A DNA stretch of 64,000 bases from Subtercola boreus (GCF_003399645.1 NZ_NBXD01000014.1:124001-188000), one strand, 5' to 3'; shown: positions 8,735 through 19,601, numbered from the stretch's first letter. The notes: generated by a model from the sequence alone, not told the origin. Program-made: numbers and translations.

Positions 8735-10276
8735 GTGAAGACAGGGGTCATTTCCGGGTTGCGACCCGAACACCCCGACGCCCGGCTCGTCTCCGATCTC
8801 GTGCGTCAGTTCGGGTTCGAGGTGCACGGTGACGTCGACGGAGTGGCGATCACGGGGATCACGCTGTCGTCGAAGAGCGTCGAACCGGGCGACCTCTACG
8901 TCGGGCTTGCCGGTGTGCACGCGCACGGTGCCCAGTTCTCCGAAGACGCCCGCGCGAAGGGTGCGGTCGCCATCGTGACGGATGCCCGGGGCCAGGCCCT
9001 GGCAGCCCGGTCGGGGCTGCCCGTGCTCGTCATCGACGACCCCCGTGCATCCCTCGGAGCCCTCTCGGCCTGGGTCTACCAGACCGCCCACTTCGCGCCC
9101 GTGCTCTTCGGAGTGACCGGCACGAACGGCAAGACGAGTGTCGCCTACATCATCGAGGCCATCCTGCGCCAGCTCGGCGTACTCGCCGGCCTCAGCACCA
9201 CCGCCGAGCGGCGCATCGGCGACTTCGCCGTCACCAGCACCCTCACCACGCCCGAAGCCACCGAGGTGCACGGGCTGCTCGCCCGCATGCGCGAGGCCGA
9301 CGCCGAGGCGGTGGTCATCGAGACCTCGGCGCAGGCCCTCACCCGCCACCGTGTCGACGGCATCGTGTTCGACGTGGTCGGTTTCACCAACCTCACCCAC
9401 GACCACCTCGACGACTACGGCACGATGCAGAAGTACTTCGAGGCCAAGGCGCCGCTCTTCACGGCCGAGCGCGCTAAGCGCGGGGTCGTGATCAACGACG
9501 CGGAGTGGGGCACCAGGCTCGCCCGGGCCGCGACGATTCCGGTGACACAGCTCTCGACCCACCCGGGCAAGGCCGCCGACTGGTACGCCGCCATCCTCCG
9601 CGAGTCGATCGAGGAGACCCGCTTCATCCTGAACGGTCCCGACAACGCCTCGATCACGACATCGATCCCCGTTCTCGGCCGGCACATGGCCGAGAACGCC
9701 GCGCTGGCGCTCGTGATGCTCGTCGAGGCGGGTTACCCGCTGGCCGACATCGGCGCCGCGCTCGATCGCGACGGCGGCATCCGGGTCTACATTCCCGGTC
9801 GCTCCGAGCGCATCCCGAACAACGGCCCCGCCGTCTTCATCGACTACGGGCACAGCCCCGACGCCTTCACCAGCACGCTGGACTCGCTGCGGCGCGTCAC
9901 TGAGGGCCGCATCATCATGCTCTTCGGCGCCGACGGCGACCGCGACCCGTCGAAGCGCGTCGAGATGGGCCAGATCGCCGCCCGGCTCTCCGACGTCGTG
10001 GTCGTCACCGACTTCCACCCGCGAAGCGAAGACCCCGCCGCCATCAGGAAGGTGCTGGTGGATGCCGCCCGTGCAGCCGTTCCCGGCCGCGAAATGTACG
10101 AGGTCGCCGACCCGCGCGACGCGTTCCGGAAGGCCCTCTCGGTCGCGACCCCCGACGACGTGATCCTCTACGCCGGCCCCGGCCATGAGGACTACCACGA
10201 GGTCAAGGGCGAACACATTCCCTACTCTGCGCGAGACGACGCACGCCTCGCGCTCCACGAATCCGGATGGCTGTAG
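8735..10276 (+). CDS. murE: UDP-N-acetylmuramoyl-tripeptide synthetase MurE
   Basis: A cytoplasmic Mur ligase that adds the third amino acid to UDP-MurNAc-L-Ala-D-Glu. It has 513 residues from the GTG at 8735, which has AGAGGAG a few nt upstream; an in-frame TTG at 8714 overlaps ftsI but is less likely. The ATP loop GTNGKTS is near residue 130, and THDHLDDYGTMQKYFEAK carries the carbamylated-lysine region. The diamino-acid specificity segment reads DFHPRSEDP rather than the DNPR-x-EDP of meso-DAP ligases or the DNPA of Lys ligases. The identity of residue 3 therefore cannot be assigned, and diverse diamino acids are known in this bacterial family. Confidence 0.95.
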   Translation: MKTGVISGLRPEHPDARLVSDLVRQFGFEVHGDVDGVAITGITLSSKSVEPGDLYVGLAGVHAHGAQFSEDARAKGAVAIVTDARGQALAARSGLPVLVIDDPRASLGALSAWVYQTAHFAPVLFGVTGTNGKTSVAYIIEAILRQLGVLAGLSTTAERRIGDFAVTSTLTTPEATEVHGLLARMREADAEAVVIETSAQALTRHRVDGIVFDVVGFTNLTHDHLDDYGTMQKYFEAKAPLFTAERAKRGVVINDAEWGTRLARAATIPVTQLSTHPGKAADWYAAILRESIEETRFILNGPDNASITTSIPVLGRHMAENAALALVMLVEAGYPLADIGAALDRDGGIRVYIPGRSERIPNNGPAVFIDYGHSPDAFTSTLDSLRRVTEGRIIMLFGADGDRDPSKRVEMGQIAARLSDVVVVTDFHPRSEDPAAIRKVLVDAARAAVPGREMYEVADPRDAFRKALSVATPDDVILYAGPGHEDYHEVKGEHIPYSARDDARLALHESGWL

Positions 10277-10281
10277 ATCTC

Positions 10282-11709
10282 ATGCTCGACCTGACCCTCG
10301 ACGACCTCACCCGCACGGTGGGCGGTACCCTGGTGCTCGGCGACCACGCCGTGCAGGAGGGTACCTCCGGCAGCTCGGTCGTGAACGGAACGGTCGACAC
10401 CGATTCGCGCGAGATCGTTCCGGGCGGCATCTTCGTGGCCAAGCCCGGCGAGTTCAGCGACGGGCACCTCTACATCCCCGCCGCCATCCGGAACGGCGCC
10501 GACCTCGTGATCGTCGAGCGGGTCTCGGCCGGCCTCACCGTTCCCCAGGTCGTCGTCGAGAACTCGGTCGAGGCCCTCGGGATGCTGGCCACCGAGGTGA
10601 TCCGTCGCATCCGCGAACTCGGCACCCTCACGGTCGTCGGCATCACCGGCTCGAACGGCAAGACCACCACGAAGAACCTCGTTCGCACCATCCTCGAGCG
10701 GCAGGGACCGACGATCGCGCCGCGCGACTCGTTCAACAACGAGGTCGGCGCCCCGCTCACCATGCTGAAGGTCGAGCCGTCGACCCGGTTCCTCGTTGCC
10801 GAGATGGGCGCGAGCGCTCCGGGCGAGATCACCCGGCTGGTGCGCATGGCCCGCCCCGACATCGGCGTGGTGCTGATGGTCGGCCTCGCCCACGCCGGCG
10901 AGTTCGGCGGCATCGAGAAGACGCTCGCCACGAAGACCGAGATGGTGACCGACCTCCTTCCGACCGATGTGGCCGTGCTGAACCTCGACGACTACCGCGT
11001 CGAGGGAATGGCAGAGAAGACCCGGGCCGAGGTTCTGTGGTTCGGGCTCGACACGAGTGCGGGGGTTCGGGCATCCGGTCTCGTGCAGACGACCGCGGGA
11101 ACGGACTTCACCCTGACCCTGCCGACCGGTGAGTCGGCGCGCGTGCACTTCGGCGTGCTCGGCGAACACCATGTGACCAACGCTCTCGCGGCGGCGGCAG
11201 TGGCCCACACGGTGGGTGTGCCGATCACCGAGATCGTCGAGGCGCTCGAATCCGTCACCCGCGCCGAGCGCTGGCGCATGGAGGTGCTGCCCTCGACGAA
11301 GGGCGTCACCATCATCAACGACGCCTACAACGCGAGCCCCGACTCGATGCTCGCGGGGCTGAAGACGCTCGCCCAGATCTCGGGGCCGGGCATCCGGCGC
11401 GTCGCCATTCTCGGTGAGATGAGTGAACTGGGCGAGTTCTCGCTCGAGGAGCACGACCGCATCGGCCGCACCATCGTGCGGCTCGGTATCGAGCGCATCT
11501 TCGTCGTGGGCGAGGGCGCCCGCGCGCTGCATCTCGCAGCCACCCATGAGGGTTCCTGGGACGGCGAGTCGGCGTTCTTCGAGACGGCCGACGAGGCGTA
11601 CGCTCTGCTCGAGAACGAACTGCGCTCCGGGGACGTGGTTCTGGTCAAATCGTCGAATTCGGCGGGCCTGCGGTTTCTCGGTGACCGGCTGGGGGAGCAC
11701 TTCGCATGA
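10282..11709 (+). CDS. murF: UDP-MurNAc-tripeptide--D-alanyl-D-alanine ligase MurF
   Basis: Adds the D-Ala-D-Ala dipeptide to finish the cytoplasmic muramyl-pentapeptide precursor. It has 475 residues from the ATG at 10282, which gives [15 protein letters not shown], the usual MurF opening. An ATG at 10267 would overlap murE by 10 nt and add five residues. Three Mur-ligase domains are recognisable: an N-terminal UDP-binding domain with [14 protein letters not shown], the ATP-binding domain with [13 protein letters not shown], and the C-terminal domain with [11 protein letters not shown]. The stop overlaps the mraY start (ATGA). No ddl gene for the dipeptide occurs in the window. Confidence 0.95.
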   Translation: MLDLTLDDLTRTVGGTLVLGDHAVQEGTSGSSVVNGTVDTDSREIVPGGIFVAKPGEFSDGHLYIPAAIRNGADLVIVERVSAGLTVPQVVVENSVEALGMLATEVIRRIRELGTLTVVGITGSNGKTTTKNLVRTILERQGPTIAPRDSFNNEVGAPLTMLKVEPSTRFLVAEMGASAPGEITRLVRMARPDIGVVLMVGLAHAGEFGGIEKTLATKTEMVTDLLPTDVAVLNLDDYRVEGMAEKTRAEVLWFGLDTSAGVRASGLVQTTAGTDFTLTLPTGESARVHFGVLGEHHVTNALAAAAVAHTVGVPITEIVEALESVTRAERWRMEVLPSTKGVTIINDAYNASPDSMLAGLKTLAQISGPGIRRVAILGEMSELGEFSLEEHDRIGRTIVRLGIERIFVVGEGARALHLAATHEGSWDGESAFFETADEAYALLENELRSGDVVLVKSSNSAGLRFLGDRLGEHFA

Positions 11710-12803
11710 TCACGCTTATCGGAGCGGGCGGTCTGTCGATGATCTTCTCGCTGTTCATGACGCCTGTCTTCATCAGGCTCTTCAAGAAGCTGGCCTGGGG
11801 CCAGTACATCAACATCGATGGCCCCGCCTCGCACCACGTCAAGCGCGGTACGCCCACGATGGGCGGCATCGTCATCATTCTCGCGACACTGTTCGGGTAC
11901 TTCGTGGCACTGCTGATCACCGGCAACGGTGCATCGGTATCGGTGCTGCTGGTGCTCTACATGATGGTGGGGCTCGGCATCGTCGGCTTCATCGACGACT
12001 TTCTGAAGGTGCGCAAGAAACGCAGCCTCGGCCTCGGCCCGACCGCCAAACTGGTCGGCCAGCTGCTGGTGGGTGGGTCGTTCGCTCTCCTGGCGATGAT
12101 GGCGAAGGGGCCCAGCGGGCTCACCGTCGCCTCGACCCACATCTCGGCCATCCGTGACCTCGACTTCGACTTCCTGCAGTGGGGCGTGCTGCTCGGCACG
12201 ATCGCGTTCGTGGTGTGGATCATCCTGATCGTGCTGGCGACCTCCAACGCGGTGAACCTCACTGACGGGCTTGACGGGCTCGCCCCCGGGTCTGCGATCC
12301 TCGCCATCGGCTCCTTCGTGATCATCGGGTTCTGGCAGGCGAACCAGAGTTGCGCGAGCCTCACGCTGGACCCCGATGTGACGTTCAAGTGCTACAACGT
12401 GAACCAGCCGCTCGACCTCGCCGTCGTCGCGGCGGCGGTCGCCGGTGCCCTCGTCGGGTTCCTATGGTGGAACACCAACCCCGCGAAGATCTTCCTCGGC
12501 GACACGGGTTCGCTCGCCATCGGTGGCGCCCTCGCTGCGCTGGCCATCGAGAGCCGCACCGAGCTGCTGCTCATCCTGATCGGCGGCATCTTCGTGATCG
12601 TGGCCGGCCAGGTGGTCGTGCAGCTGACCTACTTCCGCCTCACGGGCGGCAAGCGCATCTGGCGGGCCAGCCCGCTGCACCACCACTTCGAGGTCAAGGG
12701 CTGGGCGGAGGTCACCATCGTGGTGCGCTTCTGGATCATCGCCGGCCTCTGTGTGGCGGCTGGTGTCGGAGCGTTCTATCTCGAATGGATTCTGCAGGAT
12801 TGA
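11706..12803 (+). CDS. mraY: Phospho-N-acetylmuramoyl-pentapeptide transferase MraY
   Basis: An integral membrane enzyme of 365 residues that transfers phospho-MurNAc-pentapeptide to undecaprenyl phosphate to form lipid I. Diagnostic segments are [12 protein letters not shown] (near residue 40), [17 protein letters not shown] with the DD metal motif, [15 protein letters not shown] with the catalytic aspartate, and [12 protein letters not shown] near the C-terminus. About ten hydrophobic helices are visible. It is translationally coupled to murF and overlaps the start of murD. Confidence 0.97.
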   Translation: MITLIGAGGLSMIFSLFMTPVFIRLFKKLAWGQYINIDGPASHHVKRGTPTMGGIVIILATLFGYFVALLITGNGASVSVLLVLYMMVGLGIVGFIDDFLKVRKKRSLGLGPTAKLVGQLLVGGSFALLAMMAKGPSGLTVASTHISAIRDLDFDFLQWGVLLGTIAFVVWIILIVLATSNAVNLTDGLDGLAPGSAILAIGSFVIIGFWQANQSCASLTLDPDVTFKCYNVNQPLDLAVVAAAVAGALVGFLWWNTNPAKIFLGDTGSLAIGGALAALAIESRTELLLILIGGIFVIVAGQVVVQLTYFRLTGGKRIWRASPLHHHFEVKGWAEVTIVVRFWIIAGLCVAAGVGAFYLEWILQD

Positions 12804-14275
12804 CTGAGCGACTCGACTCCCTGACCAGCTGGCACTCCGACTGGACGGGCCTTCGTGTGGGTGTTCTGGGTCTCGGCAAGACCGGGTTCTCGGTCGCCGA
12901 CACCCTCGTCGAACTCGGCGCGCGGGTTCTCGTCGTCGCCCAGCGGGCCGACGACTCCCAGGTGCAGCTCGTCGGCGTGATCGGCGCCGAGCTCGTGCTC
13001 GATGCGGTTCTGGATGCTCCGCCGACCGCTCTCGTCGAGCTGGAGCCCGAGCTGCTGGTCGTCTCGCCGGGCTTCCACCCCGATCATCCGGTGCTGCTCT
13101 GGGCCGCGGCCGCCGGCATTCCGGTGTGGGGCGACGTCGAGCTGGCGTGGCGCCTCCGCGACAAGGTCGGCACGCCGGCCGAGTGGCTCGCCGTGACCGG
13201 CACCAACGGCAAGACCACCACGGTGCAGCTGACCGCCACGATGCTCGTCGCCGGGGGCCTCCGCGCAGCGCCGTGCGGCAACATCGGGATTCCCATCCTC
13301 GACGCCATCCGCGACCCGCAGGGCTTCGATGTGCTGGTCGTCGAGCTCTCGAGCTACCAGTTGCACTCAACGTTCAGCATGTCGCCGTTCAGCGCAGTGT
13401 GTCTGAACCTCGCCGAAGACCACCTCGACTGGCACGGCTCGTTCGAGGCCTATGCCGCGGCCAAGGCGCGGGTCTACACGAAGACGAAGGTCGCCTGTGT
13501 GTACAACCGCTCCGATGAGCGCACGCAGTCGATGGTCGAGGAGGCTGAGGTGGTCGAGGGCGCCCGCGCCATCGGTTTCGGGCTCGGCGTTCCGGGGTTG
13601 AGCGACCTCGGCGTGGTCGACGGCATCCTCTGCGACCGGGCCTTCACCGATGACCGCCGCACCACCGCGCTGGAGATCACCACCGTGACCGCGTTGGCCG
13701 AGCGGGGGCTGGGGGCGCCGCACACCGTGGCGAACATCCTCGCCGCCTGCGCCCTCGCACGGAGCTTCGGGGTCGGCATCCCGGCGATCAGGGCGGCTCT
13801 CGCATCCTTCGAGCTCGATCATCACCGCATCGAGCCCGTGGCAACCGCCGCGGGGGTGACCTGGGTGAACGACTCGAAGGCCACCAATGCGCACGCCGCG
13901 AACGCCTCCCTCGGCGCCTTCGAGAACATCGTCTGGATCGCGGGCGGCCTTCTGAAGGGTGTCGACGTCGAGCCTCTGGTGAAGGCCCGGGCCGGGAAGC
14001 TGAGGGCCGTCGTGCTGATCGGTGTGGATCGCGAAGCTCTCAGGAAGGCATTCGAACGACACGCCCCCGAGGTGCCCCTGTTCGAGGTCACCGCCGTCGA
14101 GACTGATCAGGTGATGCCGACCGCCGTGCGGTTGGCAGCCGCCCAGGCCGCACCCGGAGACGTGGTGCTGCTGGCACCGGCCGCGGCGTCGATGGACCAG
14201 TTCGTCGACTACCAGGGCCGGGGCGACTCTTTTGCCCGCGCAGTACGTGAATACCTTGGAGGTGGGGGCAGCTGA
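12785..14275 (+). CDS. murD: UDP-N-acetylmuramoylalanine--D-glutamate ligase MurD
   Basis: Adds D-glutamate to UDP-MurNAc-L-Ala. The likely start is the ATG at 12785, which overlaps mraY by 19 nt and gives 496 residues; a TTG at 12800 is the alternative. The nucleotide fold opens with [15 protein letters not shown], the ATP loop is [30 protein letters not shown] and [20 protein letters not shown] carry Mur-ligase core residues, and [15 protein letters not shown] begins the C-terminal domain. The length is slightly above the usual 440-470 residues. Confidence 0.95.
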   Translation: MDSAGLTERLDSLTSWHSDWTGLRVGVLGLGKTGFSVADTLVELGARVLVVAQRADDSQVQLVGVIGAELVLDAVLDAPPTALVELEPELLVVSPGFHPDHPVLLWAAAAGIPVWGDVELAWRLRDKVGTPAEWLAVTGTNGKTTTVQLTATMLVAGGLRAAPCGNIGIPILDAIRDPQGFDVLVVELSSYQLHSTFSMSPFSAVCLNLAEDHLDWHGSFEAYAAAKARVYTKTKVACVYNRSDERTQSMVEEAEVVEGARAIGFGLGVPGLSDLGVVDGILCDRAFTDDRRTTALEITTVTALAERGLGAPHTVANILAACALARSFGVGIPAIRAALASFELDHHRIEPVATAAGVTWVNDSKATNAHAANASLGAFENIVWIAGGLLKGVDVEPLVKARAGKLRAVVLIGVDREALRKAFERHAPEVPLFEVTAVETDQVMPTAVRLAAAQAAPGDVVLLAPAAASMDQFVDYQGRGDSFARAVREYLGGGGS

Positions 14276-14283
14276 CGAACACG

Positions 14284-15618
14284 ATGACCCGTGCCCGCAC
14301 CGCCCGCATCTCGGTGAACCGCGTGTTCCAGGCCGAGTCGAGCAACTACTACTTTTTGCTCGGCATCACGCTCTTCCTCGTCGTGCTGGGCCTCGTGATG
14401 GTGCTGTCGTCGTCGTCGATCGACTCGTACACCGCACGCCAGGGCTTCTTCGGCACGTTCTGGAAGCAGGGGGTCTTCGCCCTCGTCGGGGTACCGCTCA
14501 TGCTGGTCATCTCACGCCTCCCGATGTCGTTCTGGCGTCGCTGGGGCTGGATCGCCCTGGCGGTCGGCGCCATCCTGCAGCTCGTCGTGCTGTTCACCCC
14601 GCTGGGTGTGAAGGTCGGCGGAAACCTGAACTGGCTGAACGTCGGCGGCGTCAGCCTGCAACCCTCCGAGCTGATCAAGCTGGGGCTCGTCGTCTGGCTC
14701 GGCGTGATCCTCGCCAAGAAGCAGAAGTACCTGCACCTCTGGGGGCACGTCGCCATTCCGGTGCTGCCGATCGCGGGCGGCGCCCTCGGTCTCGTGATGC
14801 TCGGCGGAGACCTCGGAACCGTCATGATCATGGCCGGGCTCGTGTTCGGCGCCCTCTTCTTCGCCGGCGTCAAGCTCCGGATGTTCGTGGTGCCGCTGCT
14901 CGTCGCAGTGACGGCCGTCGTGATCATCGCCGGGTCGAGCGCGAGCCGCGTGTCACGCATCGGGTCGTTCCTGAGCGAGGGCTGCACCGACTACTCGGGG
15001 GAGTGCTGGCAGACGCAGCACGGTCTCTTCGCTCTCGCCAACGGCGGATTCTTCGGAGTCGGCCTCGGTAACTCGAAGGCCAAGTGGTCGTGGCTGCCGG
15101 CCGCCGACAACGACTTCATCTTCGCGATCATCGGCGAAGAGCTGGGCATGATCGGCGCGCTTGTCGTGATCGCCCTGTTCGTGGCGCTGGCCATCGCGTT
15201 CCTGCGCATCGTGCGGTCGTCGAAAGACATGTTCAGCAAGGTCGTTTCGGGTTCGGTCATGGTGTGGATCATCAGCCAGGCCTTCGTCAACATCGCCGTC
15301 GTGCTGGGGGTGATCCCGGTGCTCGGCGTGCCGCTGCCGCTCATCTCCTCGGGCGGGTCGGCGCTGATCACGACGCTGATCGCGATCGGGGTCGTGCTGT
15401 CGATCGCGCGGGGGCAGACAAAGGAGACGGCGGGCGATCCGGATGCGGCCGCACTCGTGGCTCCGGTGCGTTCGCCCGCAAACGGTTTCGCCCCCGTACC
15501 CCTCGCCCGGCGGAGCAGCCCGCAGCGGCCGGTCGCCGCGCGGAGCACTTCTGTGTCGGCCGGAGCTGTGCGCACCTCTTCACCCACCGCCCACCGCCGC
15601 GTGGTGCGCGACCGGTGA
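14284..15618 (+). CDS. ftsW: Septal peptidoglycan glycosyltransferase FtsW (SEDS family)
   Basis: A polytopic SEDS glycan polymerase of 444 residues that works with FtsI. Eight to ten hydrophobic helices are visible from about residue 25 to 375. Family features include the NWLNVGGVSLQPSELIKLGL segment, the large outside loop with WSWLPAADNDFIFAIIGEELG (conserved aspartate region), and PLPLISSGGSALI near the end of the membrane domain. A 70-residue cytoplasmic tail rich in Pro, Arg and Ser follows. The ATG at 14284 lies 8 nt after the murD stop. The 3' end overlaps murG (GTGA). Confidence 0.96.
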   Translation: MTRARTARISVNRVFQAESSNYYFLLGITLFLVVLGLVMVLSSSSIDSYTARQGFFGTFWKQGVFALVGVPLMLVISRLPMSFWRRWGWIALAVGAILQLVVLFTPLGVKVGGNLNWLNVGGVSLQPSELIKLGLVVWLGVILAKKQKYLHLWGHVAIPVLPIAGGALGLVMLGGDLGTVMIMAGLVFGALFFAGVKLRMFVVPLLVAVTAVVIIAGSSASRVSRIGSFLSEGCTDYSGECWQTQHGLFALANGGFFGVGLGNSKAKWSWLPAADNDFIFAIIGEELGMIGALVVIALFVALAIAFLRIVRSSKDMFSKVVSGSVMVWIISQAFVNIAVVLGVIPVLGVPLPLISSGGSALITTLIAIGVVLSIARGQTKETAGDPDAAALVAPVRSPANGFAPVPLARRSSPQRPVAARSTSVSAGAVRTSSPTAHRRVVRDR

Positions 15619-16706
15619 CCACGTACCTGCTCGCCGGAGGCGGCACCGCGGGGCACGTCAACCCGCTGCTGGCCACGGCCGATGAACTGCGCCGCCGCGA
15701 CCCCGCCGCCGAGGTCATCGTCGTCGGCACCGCGACCGGGCTCGAGGCGCGTCTCGTGCCGCGTGCGGGCTACGAGCTCGTCGCCATCCCCAAGCTGCCG
15801 TTCCCCCGGCGCCCGAATCGTGCCGCCGTCTCGTTCGCACCGGCCCTCCGGCGTGTGATCGTCGACCTGGCGAAGCTCCTTCGCGACCGTCGCGTCGACG
15901 TGGTCGTCGGGTTCGGGGGATATGCCGCCGCGCCGGCGTACCTGGCGGCCCGGCGGGCGAAGGTTCCGATGGTCATCCACGAGGCCAATGCCCGTCCGGG
16001 CCTGGCGAACAGGCTGGGTGCGCGCTTCACGCCGTATGTCGGTATCGCGTTCCGCGCCGGAACCCTGCCGCACGGTCGGTTCGTGGGCATGCCGCTCCGC
16101 CGGGAGATCCAGGCGCTGGTCGCCGCGCCCGCCGCACGAGACGCCGCCCGCCTCGAGGCGTACGGGCTGTTCGGGCTCGAGAGCGGCACGCCCACCCTGC
16201 TCGTCACCGGGGGATCTCTCGGCGCCCAGCAGATCAACGGCACGGTCTTCGAGGCCGCGGCCGACCTTGTGGGGGCAGGCTGGCAGGTTCTGCACATCAC
16301 CGGTGAGCGCTCCGAGCTGGTCGACCCGGGCATCCCGGGCTACCGGATGCTGCGCTACTGCGACCGCATGGAGCTCGCCCTGGCCGCGGCCGACTTCGCG
16401 GTGTCACGGGCCGGCGCTGCGACGGTCTCCGAGCTCGCGGCGCTCGGCGTGCCGTCGGTGCTGGTTCCGTATGCCGTCGGCAACGGCGAGCAGCGCTTCA
16501 ATGCGGTCGATCTGGTCGGGGCCGGGGGAGCGGTGCTGGTGAGCGATGCCTCGTTCACGCCCGAGTACCTCCGATCATCCCTTGTTCCCCTCCTGCACGA
16601 TCGTGCGCGCATCGCTGCCATGGCCACCGCCTCGCTCGGAGCGGGCGTCACCGATGGCGCGGCACGCACTGCCGACCTGATCGGCCTGGCGCTCGGGAGC
16701 GCGTAA
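15615..16706 (+). CDS. murG: Lipid II synthase MurG
   Basis: A peripheral membrane GT28 glycosyltransferase that adds GlcNAc from UDP-GlcNAc to lipid I to make lipid II. It has 363 residues from the GTG at 15615, which overlaps the ftsW stop by 4 nt. The N-terminal glycine loop is LLAGGGTAGHVNPLLA. The second G-loop region is VTGGSLGAQQING, and the C-terminal donor-binding region contains SRAGAATVSELAALGVPSVLVPY and NGEQRFNA. The length is typical. Confidence 0.96.
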   Translation: MTTYLLAGGGTAGHVNPLLATADELRRRDPAAEVIVVGTATGLEARLVPRAGYELVAIPKLPFPRRPNRAAVSFAPALRRVIVDLAKLLRDRRVDVVVGFGGYAAAPAYLAARRAKVPMVIHEANARPGLANRLGARFTPYVGIAFRAGTLPHGRFVGMPLRREIQALVAAPAARDAARLEAYGLFGLESGTPTLLVTGGSLGAQQINGTVFEAAADLVGAGWQVLHITGERSELVDPGIPGYRMLRYCDRMELALAAADFAVSRAGAATVSELAALGVPSVLVPYAVGNGEQRFNAVDLVGAGGAVLVSDASFTPEYLRSSLVPLLHDRARIAAMATASLGAGVTDGAARTADLIGLALGSA

Positions 16707-16745
16707 CGTGGTGCACTTGCCGAACGAAAGAAAGCGACGCGAATC

Positions 16746-18257
16746 GTGATCAAACCCGATCTCACACTTGAGATTCCGGCCGAACTGGGGACGGTGCACT
16801 TCGTCGGCATCGGCGGTGCGGGAATGAGCGGAATCGCCCGCCTCTTCCTCGCCGCCGGGGTCACCGTGACGGGCTCCGACCGCACCGACTCGAAGACCGC
16901 CGAGAAGCTCCGTGCCCTCGGGGCGACGGTGCACGTCGGCCACGATGCCGCCAACCTGGGCGACGCCGACACGCTCGTCGTCACCAGTGCGCTCTGGCCC
17001 GACAACCCCGAACTCGTGCTCGCCCAGCAGCGCGGACTGCCCGTGCTGCACCGTTCTCAGGCGCTGGCGTGGCTCGTCAACCGCCGTCGCCTCATCTCCG
17101 TCGCGGGTGCGCACGGCAAGACCACGTCGACGGGCATGATCGTGCAGGCCCTGCTCGAACTCGGTGCTGCCCCGAGCTTCGTCAACGGCGGCGTCATCTC
17201 CGCGCTCGGAACCAGCTCCGCCTGGGGCGAGGGTGAACTCTTCGTGCTCGAGGCCGATGAGTCCGACGGGTCGTTCCTGCTCTACGACACGGCGGTCGCG
17301 CTCATCACGAACGTCGACCCCGACCACCTCGACCACTACGGCTCGAACGAGGCCGTCGAAGACGCCTTCGTGACCTTCGCCGACAAGGCGTCCGAGCTCG
17401 TCGTGATCTCCTCCGACGATCCCGGGGCGCTGCGGGTCGGCGCCCGGCTCAGCGCGTCGCGTGTGCTCACCTTCGGCGTCGCGTCGGGGGCGGATGTTCG
17501 TCTGCACTCGGTGGTGGCCGACGGCCCGGTGTCGTTCGCGGTCGAGTACCTCGGGGTCTCCTACTCCGGAGCGTTGCGGGTACCGGGTACCCACAACGCC
17601 CTCAACGCCGCGGGAGCCTTCGCGGTGCTCGTCGGCCTCGGGTTCGACCCCGCCGCATCCGTCGCCGCCCTCGGCGCCTTCGACGGAACGGGCCGACGCT
17701 TCGAACTGCACGACACCGTGCGGGGTGTGAGCGTCTACGACGACTATGCGCACCACCCGACCGAGGTGGATGCCGCGCTCACCGCCGCCCGCACCGTCGT
17801 CGGCGACGGACGCATCATCGCCGTCCACCAGCCGCACCTCTACAGCCGCACCCAGCTGCTGGCGGGCGAGTTCGCCGCGGTGCTGGAGCGCACGGCCGAC
17901 TTCACCGTGGTGCTCGACGTGTGCGGGGCCCGCGAAGACCCCGTGCCCGGTGTGACGGGTGAGACCGTCTCGTCGCGCTTCGCCGACCCGGCCCACGTTG
18001 CGTACCTCGCAAACTGGCAGGCGGCGGCCGACTACACCGCCTCCATCGCCCGCCCCGGCGACTTCGTGGTGACGCTCGGCTGCGGAGACGTGAACCTCAT
18101 CGTGCCGCAGCTGCTCGCGTCGCTCGCCGCGGTGCCGGCCGGCCCCGCCGACACCGCCTCGGCTGGTTCCGCCTCAGACGCCCCAGCTGTCGCTGCGGCA
18201 TCCACTCGTTCCACCTCGGGCGTTTCGGCTTCTGCTCCGGCCGAGGGCGACGCGTAG
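16746..18257 (+). CDS. murC: UDP-N-acetylmuramate--L-alanine ligase MurC
   Basis: Catalyses the first Mur-ligase step, adding L-Ala to UDP-MurNAc. It has 503 residues. The N-terminal UDP-binding domain has [16 protein letters not shown], the ATP loop is [24 protein letters not shown] carries metal-binding acidic residues, and the C-terminal domain contains [15 protein letters not shown] and the HQPHLYSRT motif. The start is a GTG at 16746 with only a weak purine-rich upstream segment. The last 30 or so residues are a low-complexity Ala/Ser/Pro tail beyond the family core. murB and ddl, which often follow murC elsewhere, are absent. Confidence 0.96.
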   Translation: MIKPDLTLEIPAELGTVHFVGIGGAGMSGIARLFLAAGVTVTGSDRTDSKTAEKLRALGATVHVGHDAANLGDADTLVVTSALWPDNPELVLAQQRGLPVLHRSQALAWLVNRRRLISVAGAHGKTTSTGMIVQALLELGAAPSFVNGGVISALGTSSAWGEGELFVLEADESDGSFLLYDTAVALITNVDPDHLDHYGSNEAVEDAFVTFADKASELVVISSDDPGALRVGARLSASRVLTFGVASGADVRLHSVVADGPVSFAVEYLGVSYSGALRVPGTHNALNAAGAFAVLVGLGFDPAASVAALGAFDGTGRRFELHDTVRGVSVYDDYAHHPTEVDAALTAARTVVGDGRIIAVHQPHLYSRTQLLAGEFAAVLERTADFTVVLDVCGAREDPVPGVTGETVSSRFADPAHVAYLANWQAAADYTASIARPGDFVVTLGCGDVNLIVPQLLASLAAVPAGPADTASAGSASDAPAVAAASTRSTSGVSASAPAEGDA

Positions 18258-18269
18258 CGTGGGGCTCCG

Positions 18270-19601
18270 ATGAAGCGTCCCGGCGGAATCACCCCGCCGA
18301 CAACGTCGCCCACACCACCCGCGCCTCCCGCCGCTCCACAGGGCCGCGCGAAGCGCCCCGCCACCACGCCCGCCAAGGATGATCGCCCGGACACCAAGCC
18401 CGCAGAGGGAAAGCGCGCGGCCACCCCGCGTGCGGAAGGGACCCGCCCGGCCACCCCGCCCACTCCCGTGCGGATGACCCGCGTCAAGCCCGCCCAGCCC
18501 CTCGTCGGCGATCCCATCGGCGCAAATACCCCCACCCCCAACACCGCACCCTCCACCCCCACCTCACGCAGCACCCCCTCCTCCACGGCCACCGGGTCGG
18601 GAACCTCCGCACCCTCAGGTCAGCCCTCCACCACCCCTCCGGGGTCGCGAGACGACGCAGATCGTTCCACAGCGAGTTCGTTGCAAAGATTTGCGTCCTC
18701 TCGGTGGGGCGCCGTGGCGCAGAGGGACGCCGCGAAGCGTTCCGCCGGTGCCGCGGGCGCGGGCGCGGCAGGTGCCGCAGGTGCCAGCGCCGCGGGCGCG
18801 GGCGGCAGCCGGTGGCGGTCCGACGCGAGTCTGGCGCGTAAGAACCTGCGGGTGGCTGCTCGCCGTCGGCAGCGGTTCGAGCGGCTCGAGTCGCGGCGGT
18901 TCACCGAGCAGAGCCGCAGGCGGCGGCTGACCTGGATCGTGTCGCTCGGAGCCGTCGCCCTGCTGGTCGTGGTGGTGCTCGTGACCGCCTACTCGCCCGT
19001 GTTCGCCGTGCGCGCCATCAGCGTCGAAGGGACGTCCCGCATCGACTCGGCCCAGGTGCAGTCCGCCCTCTCCGACCAGGTCGGGAGGCCGCTCGCGCTG
19101 GTCGACTACGGGCGGATGGAGTCCGAGCTCTCGGGCTTCCCGCTCATCCAGAGCTATTCGACCGAGTCGTCGCTGCCCAACACCCTCGTCGTTCGGATCG
19201 TCGAACGCCAGCCGGTGGGGGCGGTGGCCGCAGCATCCGGGGCCGGCTTCGACCTCGTCGACCCGGCCGGTGTCGTCGTGTCGCACAGTGACGCGCGCCC
19301 CGATGGCTTTCCGGTGATCGACCTCTCCGGTACGGCGATCGGCAGCCCGGGCTTCCTCGGAGCGACGGCAGTGCTTCGCGCCCTGCCCGCCGCACTGCTG
19401 GCGAACGTCGACACGATCAGCGCTGCAACGCCCGACTCGGTCACCTTCACGGTCGCCGGCGGTGGCCAGAAGGTCATGTGGGGGAGCAGCGCCAACTCGG
19501 CGCTCAAGGCCCTGGTGCTCGACAAGCTGATCGCCACGCAGAACGCCGACGCCACCCTCACCTACGACGTCTCGAGCCCCGAGAGCCCCGTCGTCTCCTG
19601 A
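18270..19601 (+). CDS. ftsQ: Cell division protein FtsQ with a very long disordered N-terminus
   Basis: A bitopic division protein that recruits FtsL and FtsB partners and FtsW-FtsI. It has 443 residues. The first 200 are cytoplasmic and low complexity: Pro/Thr-rich to about 130, then an Ala/Gly run at about 155-185, then a basic patch. One membrane helix lies at about 219-245. Outside is a POTRA domain (VFAVRAISVEGTSRIDSAQ) and the FtsQ beta domain with SGFPLIQSYSTESSLPNTL and VVRIVERQPVGAV. The N-terminal extension is several times longer than in most FtsQ proteins. The gene follows murC by 12 nt and precedes ftsZ. Confidence 0.93.
   Translation: MKRPGGITPPTTSPTPPAPPAAPQGRAKRPATTPAKDDRPDTKPAEGKRAATPRAEGTRPATPPTPVRMTRVKPAQPLVGDPIGANTPTPNTAPSTPTSRSTPSSTATGSGTSAPSGQPSTTPPGSRDDADRSTASSLQRFASSRWGAVAQRDAAKRSAGAAGAGAAGAAGASAAGAGGSRWRSDASLARKNLRVAARRRQRFERLESRRFTEQSRRRRLTWIVSLGAVALLVVVVLVTAYSPVFAVRAISVEGTSRIDSAQVQSALSDQVGRPLALVDYGRMESELSGFPLIQSYSTESSLPNTLVVRIVERQPVGAVAAASGAGFDLVDPAGVVVSHSDARPDGFPVIDLSGTAIGSPGFLGATAVLRALPAALLANVDTISAATPDSVTFTVAGGGQKVMWGSSANSALKALVLDKLIATQNADATLTYDVSSPESPVVS

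Noticed and set aside
8711-11700. Two minus-strand open frames of about 500 codons opposite murE and murF
   Set aside because: They have Gly/Arg/Asp/Val-rich antisense composition, no motifs and no ribosome binding sites.
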